A stretch of 64,000 nt of DNA, taken from NCBI GenBank assembly GCA_037389465.1, contig JAZARR010000221.1, positions 1,466,501 to 1,530,500 of the forward strand. The letters run 5' to 3'. The stretch comes from Baylisascaris procyonis (taxonomy: Eukaryota > Nematoda > Chromadorea > Rhabditida > Ascarididae). The notes below the pieces were generated by a model. The model was given only the letters and a program-made list of their open reading frames with translations. It did not search any database and was not told the origin of the DNA. Numbering within the stretch: the first letter of the stretch is position 1; every line of letters begins with the position of its first letter. The position numbers and the translations under genes are program-made. This document shows positions 1-12,272 of the stretch, piece after piece.

Positions 1-2900
1 GATGCAAAGTGAAGGCACATTAGGGAGTGGCCCTGGGAGGATCTGCACCCTTTTTTATAATTTCGATGGGTTGCTAAATGCTCAGAAAATGCGAGCAATG
101 ATGGATGCTTAAAATGGATTTGCTCATGATAACGACGCTTCTTGTCAACATCCAACACCCTTTGCTGAATGATAATTCAACTTCCAAATTTCTTGGCATC
201 TTAAATACCCATAACTCTGAAGAGAAGTGTGGATGTGATCTTGATTTATACTTGTCAAGTTGTAATTTTAAACTACAGGATGTACAGACATGCATAAACG
301 TATATGTGGACAGACAAGAGATGAAAGGTTTGCAAAAAATGCAGCAATAACTCGTTCGAACTAAGTTCCTCTCAATTCAGGAAGTTTTTTTGGATAAATT
401 AGCACACTTAGCATAAAATGAATTCCAGTTGGAATCCCTCTCTGCAAAATGTCATCAGGTGATCAGGATTCCAATAGGGAAGTCACCGAGTACAGTTATC
501 GACAATGCTTTAAATCTGCCTCCTTCAATGACCTGAATTGAAAGCTCAAAAATCGCTCACAGCTTCTTCATAGCAAAATTGTCTGTATCAATCGAAGAAA
601 CTGCCATATTTCATCACTAAGAGTCTATTTGAAGATGAAGAGACGAATGATATTTCGAATGTGAGCATAAATCTCTTTAAGAAGATATTGCTTCGGGCAT
701 CTTAGCGAATCTATTCGATTTTGCTCCCGTAATGTATCACTGCACATCAATTTTACTCTCTTTTGAACGACTAAAATCGAAAGGCACTTATGTGACGATT
801 ACCTGAGAGGAAATTCGTTTCGAAGTGCTATTATTTAAAGAAACGGAAGTTCAATCGAATCAACCCAATGACGGCTAAATTGCGAGAAAAAATCATGAAA
901 ATTGGGCGCACAAGGCTGCTTGTGCAGTGTTTTATGTGTGTTTGTGTATGTGTGCATGTTTGAGTGCGCGTTTCTGGGCGTGCATGCGCATGCGCGCGTA
1001 TGTGTGCGCATAGACATAAGTGTTCGCCTCCATATGTCCGTGTGTCTGTGCCTGTCTCTGTTCCGTAAGTGGGTGCTTCAGTTTCCTTGTGTATGGCGTC
1101 GTATTTACAAGTTGTTGCATGAGAGCGATTGTGTCACTGCGACTATTCGAACCAATCACATATTTCGTTTCACCTTGGACGCTCTAATAAAGCCAATTAA
1201 AATCACACCAACACGACTATAATGATCAAATGTCTTTAATATGTATGCAAACTGCAACAAAATTACAAATAAAATGTGTTTCTGAATGAAAATTTTGTTA
1301 TAAAAAATGAATGAGGTCCATTATTCGCTTCTGTGCTATAAAATGGAAAAGGATAATGCGAAGGTTCTTCGGCTTTCAAATACTTTTAAACTGTTAGACA
1401 GCTGTGAAGCATCTTCCTTTAAGCTAGCATTCTGGACAGCTGTTATGTTAGAGAGTGCAAATCAATCCGATGAGATAATTTCAATTCTCGTGGATGGTAC
1501 ATAAATAATTTATATATCGTAGAAAGAATTTTGCGGTATAGTTGGGATGTTTATTTACTACAATGAGAAATCACAACGAATAATTTAAAAAAGATTACAA
1601 GCAATGAAAAATTCTTGAAATCATTATTCATCATGGAGTTCATTGATGAACGGAAAACAGTAAAAACCGGAAGACGATGAGGAATCACTCTGCAGATGTT
1701 GATTTAATGATGCGTTTCGAGTTTTCAATTGTGCTTTATATTCTGGCTAACAGCCAGAAATATACTACTTTATTTAGAAAGAAAAAAATTAAAATATTGA
1801 TGTTAAATGAAATGGAATAAAATCAGTTAGAGGAAGATTCATCGATCACCTATAATTGATTGAAAAATCGATTAATTTAGTGAAATATGAAATTGTCTCA
1901 CGCTAAGAATGATGGTCGTATTTATTGTCAAAAAAACATTATTGCATCAACAATGACGACTAGACGATAACAGAGAAAAAAGTGAAATAAATAGTGAAAA
2001 AAGAAACGTGCAGCTGAGGTCGGCTAGCTAATAGCAGCGATCCATCACGGTTTGAAGCACAACTAACAGGAATTCAAACCTATTCTATCTGTACACCTCA
2101 ATGCTCCTCAATAAAAATGCTCCTCAATAAAAAAATAAAAAATAAATTCCGACTCCATAATGCTACACAAATAAAATCCTTCTTCGAAAAAAAATGTCAA
2201 ATTATTATTTTTCATTAACGGCAAAAATTCATGAAAATAGACTAAGTAAGATCTAACAGTAACGTGCAGACAGCATTCAGTAATGTTAACGAAAGATATT
2301 TGCGGCCAACAATTTGAGTGCTCGTTGATCAATGATGGACGATTAATGCAGATACTCTTTTCCCCTTTACTCATAAATCAGTGGATATTATAGTTTACAG
2401 AATAATTCACTTTTATCAATGAACTATAGCCGCTTTTTATAATTTCGTCAAAGTTGTTTTAAAATTTTTTATAATTTGCTGGCCGTGCAAAAAATACAGT
2501 AGTTTTAATAATTCCTTAGTTCATCTAAGAGAGTGAAAAATTCGTTTAGCAATCTGTCTCATTTCTCTATAGTTAGCCTCTCTTATCTCTCTCATAGCTT
2601 ATTTGCTTCAAATTCACTGTTTCCATTGTGGATGAACGTCACTCGCTAAATGTACTGTTTTTATGTTTATATGCCCACTCTTTCTCTATCTCCATCCCTC
2701 CTCCTCTCTCTATCTCACTCAACCAACGCTTCGGTGGTGATCACGTCATCACTCGTGAAATTTTCTTCAATGCTTACGTCTAACGTTGCAGAGGCGCTTC
2801 TGCTTGGCGGCGTCGTTGGGGGAGGGGTTCTTCAGCCGCAACCGTCCTTCATAGCCCACATTTCGAATCCTCCTCCCTCTCGTTTCTCTGCATGTCTGTT
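1..2900. other. Spacer, no supported gene
   Basis: AT-rich sequence with only short random frames. It holds the TG-rich Z-DNA-like tract and, near 2680-2725, a CT-rich stretch before the candidate exon at 2953. Confidence 0.6.
978..1012. repeat. Alternating purine-pyrimidine tract (Z-DNA-prone)
   Basis: 35 uninterrupted alternating bases, including the self-complementary GCATGCGCATGC at 982-993, inside a wider TG-rich stretch (about 915-1065). Confidence 0.9.
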
Positions 2901-2952
2901 CCTCATTGTCATTCACACTCTCACCACTTGGATCTTTGTTCATTTTTTTCAG

Positions 2953-3136
2953 CGCAAGCTTGCACTCAGCGCTGGAAATAGACCCACCGTTCCCTCGAGT
3001 TATAAGCCCAGAGGCCTTTAGAATCCGCAACTGCCCAAATGATATTTGGGAGGAGGCTTATGAAGAGGAAGGAGATTTATTTCCTTTTCGAATTTCAGTT
3101 CGGACACGCATTGGAGGGCAAATGGGAGGTGGAAGG
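2953..3136 (+). CDS. Candidate internal exon, unknown protein
   Basis: A long pyrimidine tract ends in TTTTTTTCAG at 2952, and the frame stays open to AGG/GTACGA at 3137. The 61 complete codons have coding character: EIDPPFPRV, then an acidic run (WEEAYEEEGD), then a basic Gly-rich end (RIGGQMGGGR). The exon starts in phase 2 and ends in phase 0. I do not recognise a family. A Gly-rich basic end could suit a secreted peptide precursor, but nothing proves it. It could join in frame to the candidate exon at 4292-4489. Confidence 0.45.
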
Positions 3137-4291
3137 GTACGACCGAGAAAATTTGTAAAGTGTGTATTCGCCATGGTACTCTTCACCTACTGTCCTTGCT
3201 TTCGTGCTTCTCAAGTTAGCTGACATTCGTCGAACTCAGTGTCCATCACGCTAGAAAAAAGGCTCACTGCGTTCCAGTCCGAAGAGTAGGCCTGAACTCG
3301 AGATGGGGCTTATATTTGGGAGTGGGGCACATGGCATTCACAACTTCCTGAGACGGGCGCATATCCGAGGGCGCTTATTAACATAGAAATGCAGTCCCCT
3401 CTTCTCCCTAGTGAAGGTTTCAATGACTGTTATTTATGCACGCACACGCCCTCGTTCCTCAGCAGAAAATCTTGCATCAGTAAAATCTCTGCGTACTGTC
3501 TCTGTTCTCGTAGCAATTCAAAGAAACAAAATTTGTTTTGTTCATTGCCATGCAGGCCATCGTCGGCATTGTGCATTCGAATAATCGGAACCGCTCTTTA
3601 TCAATGTAATCAACTTTGTAATAGTACTCATTGCAGTTGACTTACTGCTCAAACCTGAAAGCCCAACTTTATACTCAATGGTCGACTGGAGTCAGTAAGC
3701 CTTCTTTTGCAGATCATGGAGCCATTTCTGACAAACTCTTTGTGATCCTAGGATATCATTCATGTACCTTGATGCACTCCAGGAATATAGTTGTTTACAA
3801 CTGATCAAATTAACGTTTCAAAGAATTTGTGAGTGCTGAACGAACCGATTGACGAGTGAGAAATGTTGAGCGTTTGTGTTGTGTTAGTGACATAAGGGCG
3901 AATGTAATCCGACTGCAGCTGCTTACGCCTCACATCGTTGCCAATGCCGACTCTCATTTCAAGCGGCTTTTTTCCATCAGCTTCACCTCACTCCACCACA
4001 TGAAAACCAAATGATAAATAAAATAGATGAGGAAGAAAGTCCCTCAAACGAACTGCAACAAGATCGAATTTCTGCTTATCAGGTCATTTAATCAATTGCA
4101 CAAATTATCAACAAATAACGAAACGTGCAATGATGCATTCATATTTTACCAAACTGACCGTTCTGTGAATCCTAATAAAGCTTAGAATTAAAGCGCTTTC
4201 AGGAATTCCCACCTGCAAAATGAATGAGGCGAGTTTATATATGTGCACAGCTACGAAGGTGCGTATCTGTTGACGAGGTAATTTGAACAAG
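3137..4291. other. Spacer, possible intron
   Basis: It would be the intron joining the two candidate plus-strand exons. Nothing else recognisable. Confidence 0.4.
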
Positions 4292-4489
4292 GTGATCACC
4301 GAAATTGAAGTCGACGAAATTATGATGAATTCCCGTACTGCATTCATACCTTTACAACAGCCTCGGCAGTTATTCAAGGAGTTTAAAGAAGCTACAGATG
4401 CTGAAATATGCTCGAACTCTTGCATTCATTTTGCACTCGAGTGGGCCGCGTTCGAGTCGAAGAAACTATGCCGGAAATTTGCAAAGTGA
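4292..4489 (+). CDS. Candidate terminal exon, unknown protein
   Basis: Open frame beginning VITEIEVDEIMM after AACAAG and ending ALEWAAFESKKLCRKFAK at the TGA 4487-4489. The residue mix is charged and helix-like, unlike random AT-rich frames, with three cysteines and a basic C-terminus. Phase 0 matches the end of the exon at 2953-3136, giving a 1155-bp intron. The acceptor lacks a good pyrimidine tract, which lowers confidence. The opposite strand is also open here (4108-4425) but looks less like protein. Confidence 0.35.
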   Translation: MITEIEVDEIMMNSRTAFIPLQQPRQLFKEFKEATDAEICSNSCIHFALEWAAFESKKLCRKFAK

Positions 4490-7078
4490 TCGTTATCGGT
4501 CATGAATGCATCGTTATTGATAGTGGCTAGGCGAATTTCTTTAAAAAAAAAAAACGACAAACCGTACTATATATCAGCACTTTTTCAAAAAGAACCAATT
4601 AATTTGAAAGAATTCTCATCAAAAACTGTGCTTTCACCTACATAAGTCAATTAACTGATACAAGAAATTCAGTTGCAAATGTTGTGGTATTTTCACTTAT
4701 TTTTGCTGTTCATTATTGAAAATAGCAAGTCTGAAACTTGAAACGAAATCGGCGGTGAGAAATTCAAAAATTGCAGCAATAAAATGATATTGTTACAGGT
4801 TTTTCTAACATGCAAACAAAAACTTCCTGCGAGAGAAGCACTGACGCCAGCATACACGCAGACGTTGATAGGGTCATAGCAGCTGCTCATAAAAACGATT
4901 CAAGAAAGTGGATAAAAAGTTATTTGTGAGAGGAAGTAGTATCCCATTATTGAGTTCACTCTGACCTTAGAAGCGAAAATTGAACTCTATTTCAGTTTCC
5001 TACTTCTAACAAGTGGAAAAGATCAAAAATTTTTTCCCAACGATAGAAAATATTCTCACCATAAATGATGTACGGCAAACGATTGCATTCAATTAATTTG
5101 CATATATTAATTGAGCTATCGCCGTTCATTTCGCAGAGATTACTTCTCTCAAAAATTTTTTCCCTTATGCGGTTTGTGTCATGTTAGCTGAGAAGTTTGT
5201 TCAATTGACGAAAGAAATCGAATTTTTTTTTTTGCACATCATTTCTCACAAGTTTGAAGGCCACTAAGAAATGAATAGTTGGAGAAAGACTTATTTTTAT
5301 ACTTTATGGAAAAGCACAGTAGTTTCATAGTACTCGTATTGGATGAACAGAGAGGAATGCTCCTTTTTACACAAAATTCTGGCTTTGGATGCAGGATCTT
5401 CATTAAGAACTGTGTAAGTGGTCAGTGAAAACGCGTTAAAAATTCAGAGCAACTGAGTTAACTGCTATTGGGCTGGCATCTTATTAAATATGCAAATATA
5501 TTCGTTGGTCAAGCGATTGAGTCAATGGTCAGTGGATGAAATTTTATTGAATTTGCAAAATCGGCTTGCATTATGTGCACACAGGCAAGTAGATAGGCAC
5601 TTTTTTCACACGTTTATTTCATATTTTTCTATAAGGTTTCTTCATTGAAATCTCAAGATGAATCTCGCCACGGATAAACGTTTCTAAAGACGTCTCAAAC
5701 ATTTGAATACATAATTAAGCCGACGCGGATCGGTTATTATTCATAGTAATCATCAAAAATAACCTTTACCATTTACAGTTGAATGTTTTCATTTCTGAAT
5801 TTTATGGGCATTTCGGCTCCTTCAATAGGTGATCACAGCTGGTATATAATGTGAAAATGTGTTACTTTATTTCAGAAAGAGTTTAGATAAGAAAAATGTC
5901 ACAAACGTCACTCCTTTATGATTTCTTACGCATTGTTCAAGCGTCAATAACAAATTGATTCTATGAGAGATTATTAGCAATGAATTCGATGTGAAATTCG
6001 CAGTAATATGGAAAGTTGAGAATGTTCGCCTTCAACTTCAACTATGAGCAAATTCCTGAAAGCCCACCTAGTCTTTCCTGCCTTCACTCGAAGAACAACA
6101 GCTGGCAGCAACTGCTTAGAGAATATAAGGCAGAAAATCAATAAGAGGTTGATGAAATCAGCTAGGTACAGTAAGGAAGACCCTCTCTCATCTAGAAATT
6201 GTCAAGAAACTAAATCAAACATTTTCATATGCCTACCAGCGACATTTGAAAGCACCAACGCAAAGTTTCAGTGAATGGATGCACCGGAAACTCCTGATTC
6301 ATTCGACTGCTGAAATTTGTGATAAAATCGCTATTCATTGACCCTGAGGCTCAAATCGCCGCTCAAATCTTTTCACACCCTTCGCAAACAAGCGGATGAC
6401 TTACAAAAATTCACAAAATTTCAACTGATGTCATTTTTTACTATAAATCCAAGAGATATTTCAAAAGTACCATGAATATTCAAGAAAATTGTCAAGTGAT
6501 ATAAATTTCTTAAAGTTTTTAACGGAGAGGGTTTTCTGAAAAAAGGGGGAAGTAAGTTTATGGGAAAAAAGGGCAGCAATTCCTCCCGAAATAGATTGGA
6601 GAGATTTATCTCAGAGAACGAAGTGATCCATCATAGAAAAATATGCCCATATTTTTGAAAGTATCTGTAGCGCATCTATACGCGCCGAAAAAAAGTTTTC
6701 GACATCGAATTCTCGTAAAACAACCTCTCCGCCTTTATCCAAATCTTCTTTGAAATTTTTTCATACCTTCAAATGATCAAATTCATCCCATTTGATTAAT
6801 ATCCTAACAATCGAATGCCTTGCAGGTCTTTTCACTACATTTCACATTTCTCATAAATTCATTTTTACAGCTTAATGCATTTTCAATTGGGCTGGAATGC
6901 AATCAATTAACACTACGAACCATGAGACGCTTAGTGTTGCAGTTTCATTGAAAGTTGCTCTTGGAAGCATCGTGTTATATCCATCGAATTTTGTAATCCC
7001 AGCTCCAGTGCTTTCCGAGAGTTTCATTGCAATGGAGAGGCAAGCAGACAGACAGAAACAAGATTCGATCCCAACAGC
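4490..7078. other. Spacer, no supported gene
   Basis: AT-rich with poly-A and poly-T runs. The 76-codon frame at 6044-6274 has no splice or homology support. Confidence 0.6.
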
Positions 7079-7238
7079 GTGCTTTGCAAGGGTGAGGGTA
7101 ACATTAGCCACAAGCGCAGGCGCAAGAGAGAGATGGAGAGAGACCGCGCGCGCCTTCAGCGAGCGACGCGGCACTGGTCACTCAATAAATGTGAAAATAT
7201 ACAGTAAGAAAAGGAGCTTCGAACAACAGATTTCGACA

Positions 7239-7690
7239 CATTCGAAAGAGCATTAAAAGCTCTATCAGAATCAAAAATAATCTCGGACAAAAACAAGAAC
7301 TTTTCTATAAGATCGAATTTTTATATGACGTGCAATTGAGGAAAATTGCATGGTCATCGATAAATCAGGGCCTATAACTGTATAAAGGAACAAGATTTGG
7401 GAAGAGTGACTAGGTACATTCGAAAGAGCATTAAAAGCTCTATCAGAATCAAAAATAATCTCGGACAAAAACAAGAACTTTTCTATAAGATCGAATTTTT
7501 ATATGACGTGCAATTGAGGAAAATTGCATGGTCATCGATAAATCATGGCCTATAACTGTATAAAGGAACAAGATTTGGGAAGAGTGACTAGGTACATTCG
7601 AAGGAGCATTAAAAGCTCTATCAGAATCAAAAATAACCTCGGACAAAAACAAGAACTTTTCTATAAGATCGATTTTTTATATGCAGTGCA
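7239..7690 (+). repeat. 178-bp tandem repeat, about 2.5 copies
   Basis: Units start CATTCGAAAGAGCATTAAAA at 7239, 7417 and 7595, with period 178 and near identity. The third unit breaks off near 7680, where it rejoins the sequence shared with the right arm. Confidence 0.95.
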
Positions 7691-8198
7691 ACTGACATAA
7701 ATTGCAGTGTTGCCTTATCCATTATCTCATGCGTTATAGTTGTGCATTTATGACATTGTTCTTAATGAAGAACTCAATTCATGACACATCTTGACGATTT
7801 AATAAATTGACGAAATCATTCATAAATTACATTTAACTCGTTGTGGCTCCTCATGAATGGATCTTTCATGCGATTGTTGCATGCACCAGTTAAGAATTCT
7901 TTAATTCGACAGTTATGGGCTCCCTCCGTTTCATTTTTTTCATATAGAGGCAAACTGATAATGGACATTAAGTTCGCTTGATGACAGAAAAGCCAACCGG
8001 CGCATTCAGCATACGGTTAAATGCATTGTCATATGTTGATTGCATACGACATAGGTAAACTGCACGTATGGCAAGTGATTCTTCTAGACATTATTCACCC
8101 ATTCTAGATTAGTGGTTCGAAACGAGTGTTCTTGATAACCCCATCTTCTTCTCATCTCCTCCACATTCTGAAAATGGCTTTACAGCTATAGTTGTGCT

Positions 8199-8236
8199 CT
8201 TCAATGTAAGCAGTCGTTTCAGTGCTTACATTGAAG
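8199..8236. repeat. Perfect 14-bp stem hairpin in the foldback spacer
   Basis: CTTCAATGTAAGCA (8199-8212) and its exact complement TGCTTACATTGAAG (8223-8236) are separated by 10 nt, near the centre of the palindromic element. Confidence 0.95.
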
Positions 8237-8367
8237 GTTCCCTGCCTTGTAACCACTTGTGGTGTGGTCCGCTGTCATGAAAATTTCAATTCTTCCAATT
8301 GGGAGTGTGTAGCTCTCGAATCGCTTTTCATTTCTCAATCCTGACGGGTCTATGTTGGAAAACAAGT

Positions 8368-8972
8368 GTTCTATGGAATCAGCGTATGGCAATGCAGTTA
8401 ACCACATGCTGAATGCGTCGGTTGGCTTTTCTATCATCAAGCGAACTTACATATCAGTATGCACATATGGAAAGAAATGAAATGAAGGAAACCCATAACT
8501 GTCGAATTGAAGAGTTCATAATGGTGCATGCAACAGTCGCATGAAAGATCCATTCATGAGGAGCCACAACGAGTCTAATGTAATTTATGAATGATTTTGT
8601 CAATTCATTAAATCTTCAAGTTGTGTCATGAATTGAGTTCTTCATTAAGAACAATGTCATAAATGCACAACTATAACGCATGAGATAATGGATAAGGCAA
8701 CACTGCAATTTATGTCAGTTGCACTGCATATAAAAAATCGATCTTATAGAAAAGTTCTTGTTTTTGTCCGAGATTATTTTTGATTCTAATAGAGCTTTTA
8801 ATGCTCTTTCGAATGTGTCGAAATCTGTTGTTCGAAGCTCCTTTTCTTACTGTATATTTTCACATTTATTGCGACGATTTATTTCAGAGTGACCAGTGCC
8901 GCGTCGCTCGCTGAAGACGCGCGCGGTCTCTCTCCGTCTCTTTTTGGCTAAGTGCGCCGACCCCCTTTGCAA
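8368..8972 (-). repeat. Right arm of foldback element 1
   Basis: Reverse complement of the left arm, sharing GCCAACCGGCGCATTCAGCA-type sequence at the inner side, GTTGTGGCTCCTCATGAATG in the middle and the GC-rich end. It has one copy of the 178-bp unit's first half. Confidence 0.85.
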
Positions 8973-9590
8973 GTACGGAGGCAGCATTCAAGCTAATGAA
9001 ACGGTCTTTCTTTAGTGCATGCACCGCTGCACACTATTTGAACTCGACAGATCCGATTCTTAGGTTTTATTGCGGATGAACGATTACCCAATTAGAAAGG
9101 TTGGTTTCTGAAACGAATCTGTCAGCGCACGAGAATCGGCAGACGAGTGGCGGATAAATGCAAAATCCATAAAAACTACAAAAGTCCTCCCTGGCTCAGA
9201 ATTGTGCCTTTTCAAATGTATTGCTGCAGTTAGATCGATTGTTTTTAATGCCTTCGAATAATGAAATAACTAAATTCTGCTTACTTTTTATTTGAAGGAA
9301 TGAGAATGGATCACAATGAGCACAAAAAATTTTAATGGAAATAATTAGAATGGTAGATGCAAAAATGAACGTTATGAACAGTGAGTAACTGACGGAAGTG
9401 CACCTTGCATCGATCGCTAATAAATGCAAACTACAATCCATGATAGATCATTGCATATCGCATCCGAATATTATAAACAAATATAACCCTCAAATTTGAG
9501 TAACTTTAATTGAATGAAGATAGGAGAATTGTTTATGAAAGCAAATGGCTCATATGTCATATCATTTTCTTTCGACGTTTAAGCCAAAAG

Positions 9591-9712
9591 GTTAACGGTG
9601 GTAAAGCGGCTATTATTATCGAGCCGTTAACAACAGTTGATTGCTAGCAACAGCGAATGACGTAACAGCTACACATCAATAACTTGCGTAGCTGTTGGCG
9701 GTTACGAGGCTG
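9591..9712. repeat. Cluster of two hairpins
   Basis: GTTAACGG (9591-9598) pairs with CCGTTAAC (9624-9631), then AACAGCTAC near 9664 pairs with GTAGCTGTT near 9688. It is locally GC-richer, with no coding frame. Confidence 0.6.
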
Positions 9713-12149
9713 CATTATTTGCGGTTCGAACTCAGCTATGTGAAAAGTGCAACTTAAGAACTCCATGAAATCGCAACAAAATTATCAACGCTTCCCTTAT
9801 CATTTGATCGATAAAAAAACTCGAAAAATAAATTTTTTTGCAAGGTAAATGTTGTTCGTTTAAAATATAAATGCGGTATTAACCATAGTTTGCTTTTATT
9901 GAACACCTGAAAATGGTTGACCTGGGGTGAGGAAGGACGGAAGTGTATATTATGCTGGACCCTCTGGAAGGCTTCTGAACTTTCTAATATTTGATCATGG
10001 TAAGCTTATTACATATACTCAGTTCTTCTCGGGAAATAGCTTTTAGCTGCACGTTTCGCTCTTCAAAACTTTCTGCAACAAGAGCCGCACGAAGAAATGA
10101 CCGATCTGAGCAAAATGTTTTTTCGAGATTAGATTTCTTTAACCTCCTCCCCTCTTTTTGAATGTATGGTGAATACTCATTAGTGCCGTTTGCGATGTAT
10201 ACGATGTCGCTGAATCGGTCAAAGAGTATAAAAACCGTGACTGAATAATCATTTCTTTTAGTGCATCACATAATTCGCAAGAACTATAGAAAGGTGAGAG
10301 GAAATCAGAATTAATCCAAGGCGATTGCAAATTTGCGCTTTTGGCTGCTCGTTGGCGGATCTTTGTCATATATGGAAAAATTTTATTAAAGCATGGATAG
10401 TGCATATTTCGACCAGAACACTCAATAAAACTTGCGGCAAATTTTGCATTTTAGAGTGGACGGCGCAATGGCAGTCGGTGGCGGTAGAGATGACGATAGT
10501 GACAAATAGGTGGACACTCCGATAGCTCAGCTCTTTTAACACGTCCTTATTGAGCACAAAGACCGACGTGTCTTTTGATGTCAACGAATAAATTGTTGCT
10601 AAATGTTATTACTTGAGGATTTCTGCGATTAGCCAACGTACGAAACATGGGCATTTGTGCTGCGCTTTGTAAAACGACGCCACTATGGAGGAAAATGAAT
10701 TTTCCATTTGGGAAACGCCGTTGCACAGCAATAAAAGCGAAGTTTGTAGACAAGATGAGTCGGTGGACACATGGCAAAAATGACGTCATGAAATACCCGT
10801 AATTCTTCTGCAGGAGGTTTCGAAAAAACACTATTCTTAACCCTTTGGACAAGCTATGAAAAAAATATGAAACTCACTTACATACGGCGAAAAATTTCTA
10901 AAGCTTATAAATATAAAAAGGACTGACTCTTCGTTGCAAGTTTTTTGCCGCATATTAGAGGGAAATTTCATGTATGTTTGGTGGTTCTTGAAAAAGTGAT
11001 GACGGTTATTGAAAACTTCACCTAATCTGGTTCCTCTTTTACGGTGGTCTCCAGCAAAGCCGAATTCTAGTCTAGCAACTGAGAAACACTGCTTCTTTCC
11101 AGAATGGTAGTGGTTGTTCGCTCTAGCCACGTTCACGCTGTCTCGCTCGGTGAAAAAATATGTTGAAGATTGACTGTTGCTGAAAAAATTTCAACGTTAG
11201 CATTTACTGCTTATCGTAGAACGTTTCTTGAAAAAATCTATACTGTAGTGAGTGAAAGCTAACAGTCACTCATATTTTAACAGACTTGATTATTTTTCAG
11301 CATTACAAAAATGCAGAAAAAAGCAGGCTGAACTGAGTCCAAATTGCAGTATTAACCAAAAATGAATGCAAATGTTGTCACAGTAGTAGTATTCGTAGTG
11401 AATAGGATTCCTGTTTCACATTGATATGATATACACGCACTTCTGCACGCCGATTTAAGTAGTTTTGCAACCACTGATCACGAAATCCTCATTTTCATCA
11501 CTGGCCAAATTTGCATACCGCTCCTGTGCGATTACTGCTTTGCTCCCTATCTCTGCCAACGTGGTTATGACAGTCTTGAAAACATAACAGGTGGTATCGA
11601 AAGACTCGAATGTTTTGTGCCTAGGCACCAGTGTATTCGAGAGAAAAGTTCGGTACTGAGAAGATAAATGGAAATTTGCAGCTTTAGGCTAAGTAAACTT
11701 AGTTTCTACGTGACTTTCTAGAGACCTTCAGGGCAGTAGCACAGTGAGTTTTCGAGCATTAATGATTTCGAGCAATATATGATATTTCACCGATACTACA
11801 GTGCAACAGTACAAGGCAAGAAGGCTTCGATCGTGGAACTCGGAAATATAGTTGGTTCAGATTCCAAAAGTCGAATTAGTGACCATGTTTTCAAAAGGAT
11901 TAAGCTGCTAAAAAAGTTTGCGAAAGGTATAAATGTGAGAAAGAATCTAGATATTAGCCATATGCAAATTCAGAAGTTCCAGCTTTATCATGCTCTCTAT
12001 GGAAATTTTGGCACATAATCCTATCGTTGTTGCAACTCGACCATTCTTTCCATCTAGAGATTTAAGCCACATCTTATGTGGTGCACATGATTGCCTCTAA
12101 ACACAACTTCGATTCGATGCCTCCACTCACGAATACAGTCAGTTGTTTA

Positions 12150-12272
12150 CTTGAATCTCACGGGTTAGCTTGAATCTAATATTGTTCTTGAATCTAACGT
12201 TTTTACTTATTACTCGAATCTAACGTTTGCTTGAATATTAACTTGAATCCCGAAGTACTTGAATGTAACATT
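12150..12272 (+). repeat. Degenerate short tandem array of CTTGAATCTAAC
   Basis: Seven loosely spaced variants of CTTGAATCTAACGTT occur in about 120 bp, with uneven spacing of 15-25 bp. Confidence 0.8.

Larger units (their letters stand above)
7079..8972. mobile_element. Foldback element 1: palindromic element with tandem repeats in one arm
   Basis: Left arm about 7079-8055 and right arm about 8368-8972 are inverted copies around a spacer of about 310 bp. The outer ends are GC-rich (AGAGACCGCGCGCG, then AGCGAGCGACGCGGC). The left arm is longer because it holds two extra copies of a 178-bp unit that is single in the right arm. No transposase is visible. A non-autonomous foldback or MITE-like transposon is the simplest reading. 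Confidence 0.8.

Noticed and set aside
1140..1165. tRNA-like B box on the minus strand (GGTTCGAATAG)
   Set aside because: Last bases deviate from the consensus and no cloverleaf could be drawn.
902..1222. Plus-strand frame of 106 codons rich in Cys and Val
   Set aside because: It is the translation of a TG/GC microsatellite-like tract.
7239..7690. CRISPR-like array
   Set aside because: The units are 178 bp, contiguous and without unique spacers, in a eukaryotic context.
9650..9740. tRNA-like B box GGTTCGAACTC near 9723
   Set aside because: No matching A box or acceptor stem at the right distance.
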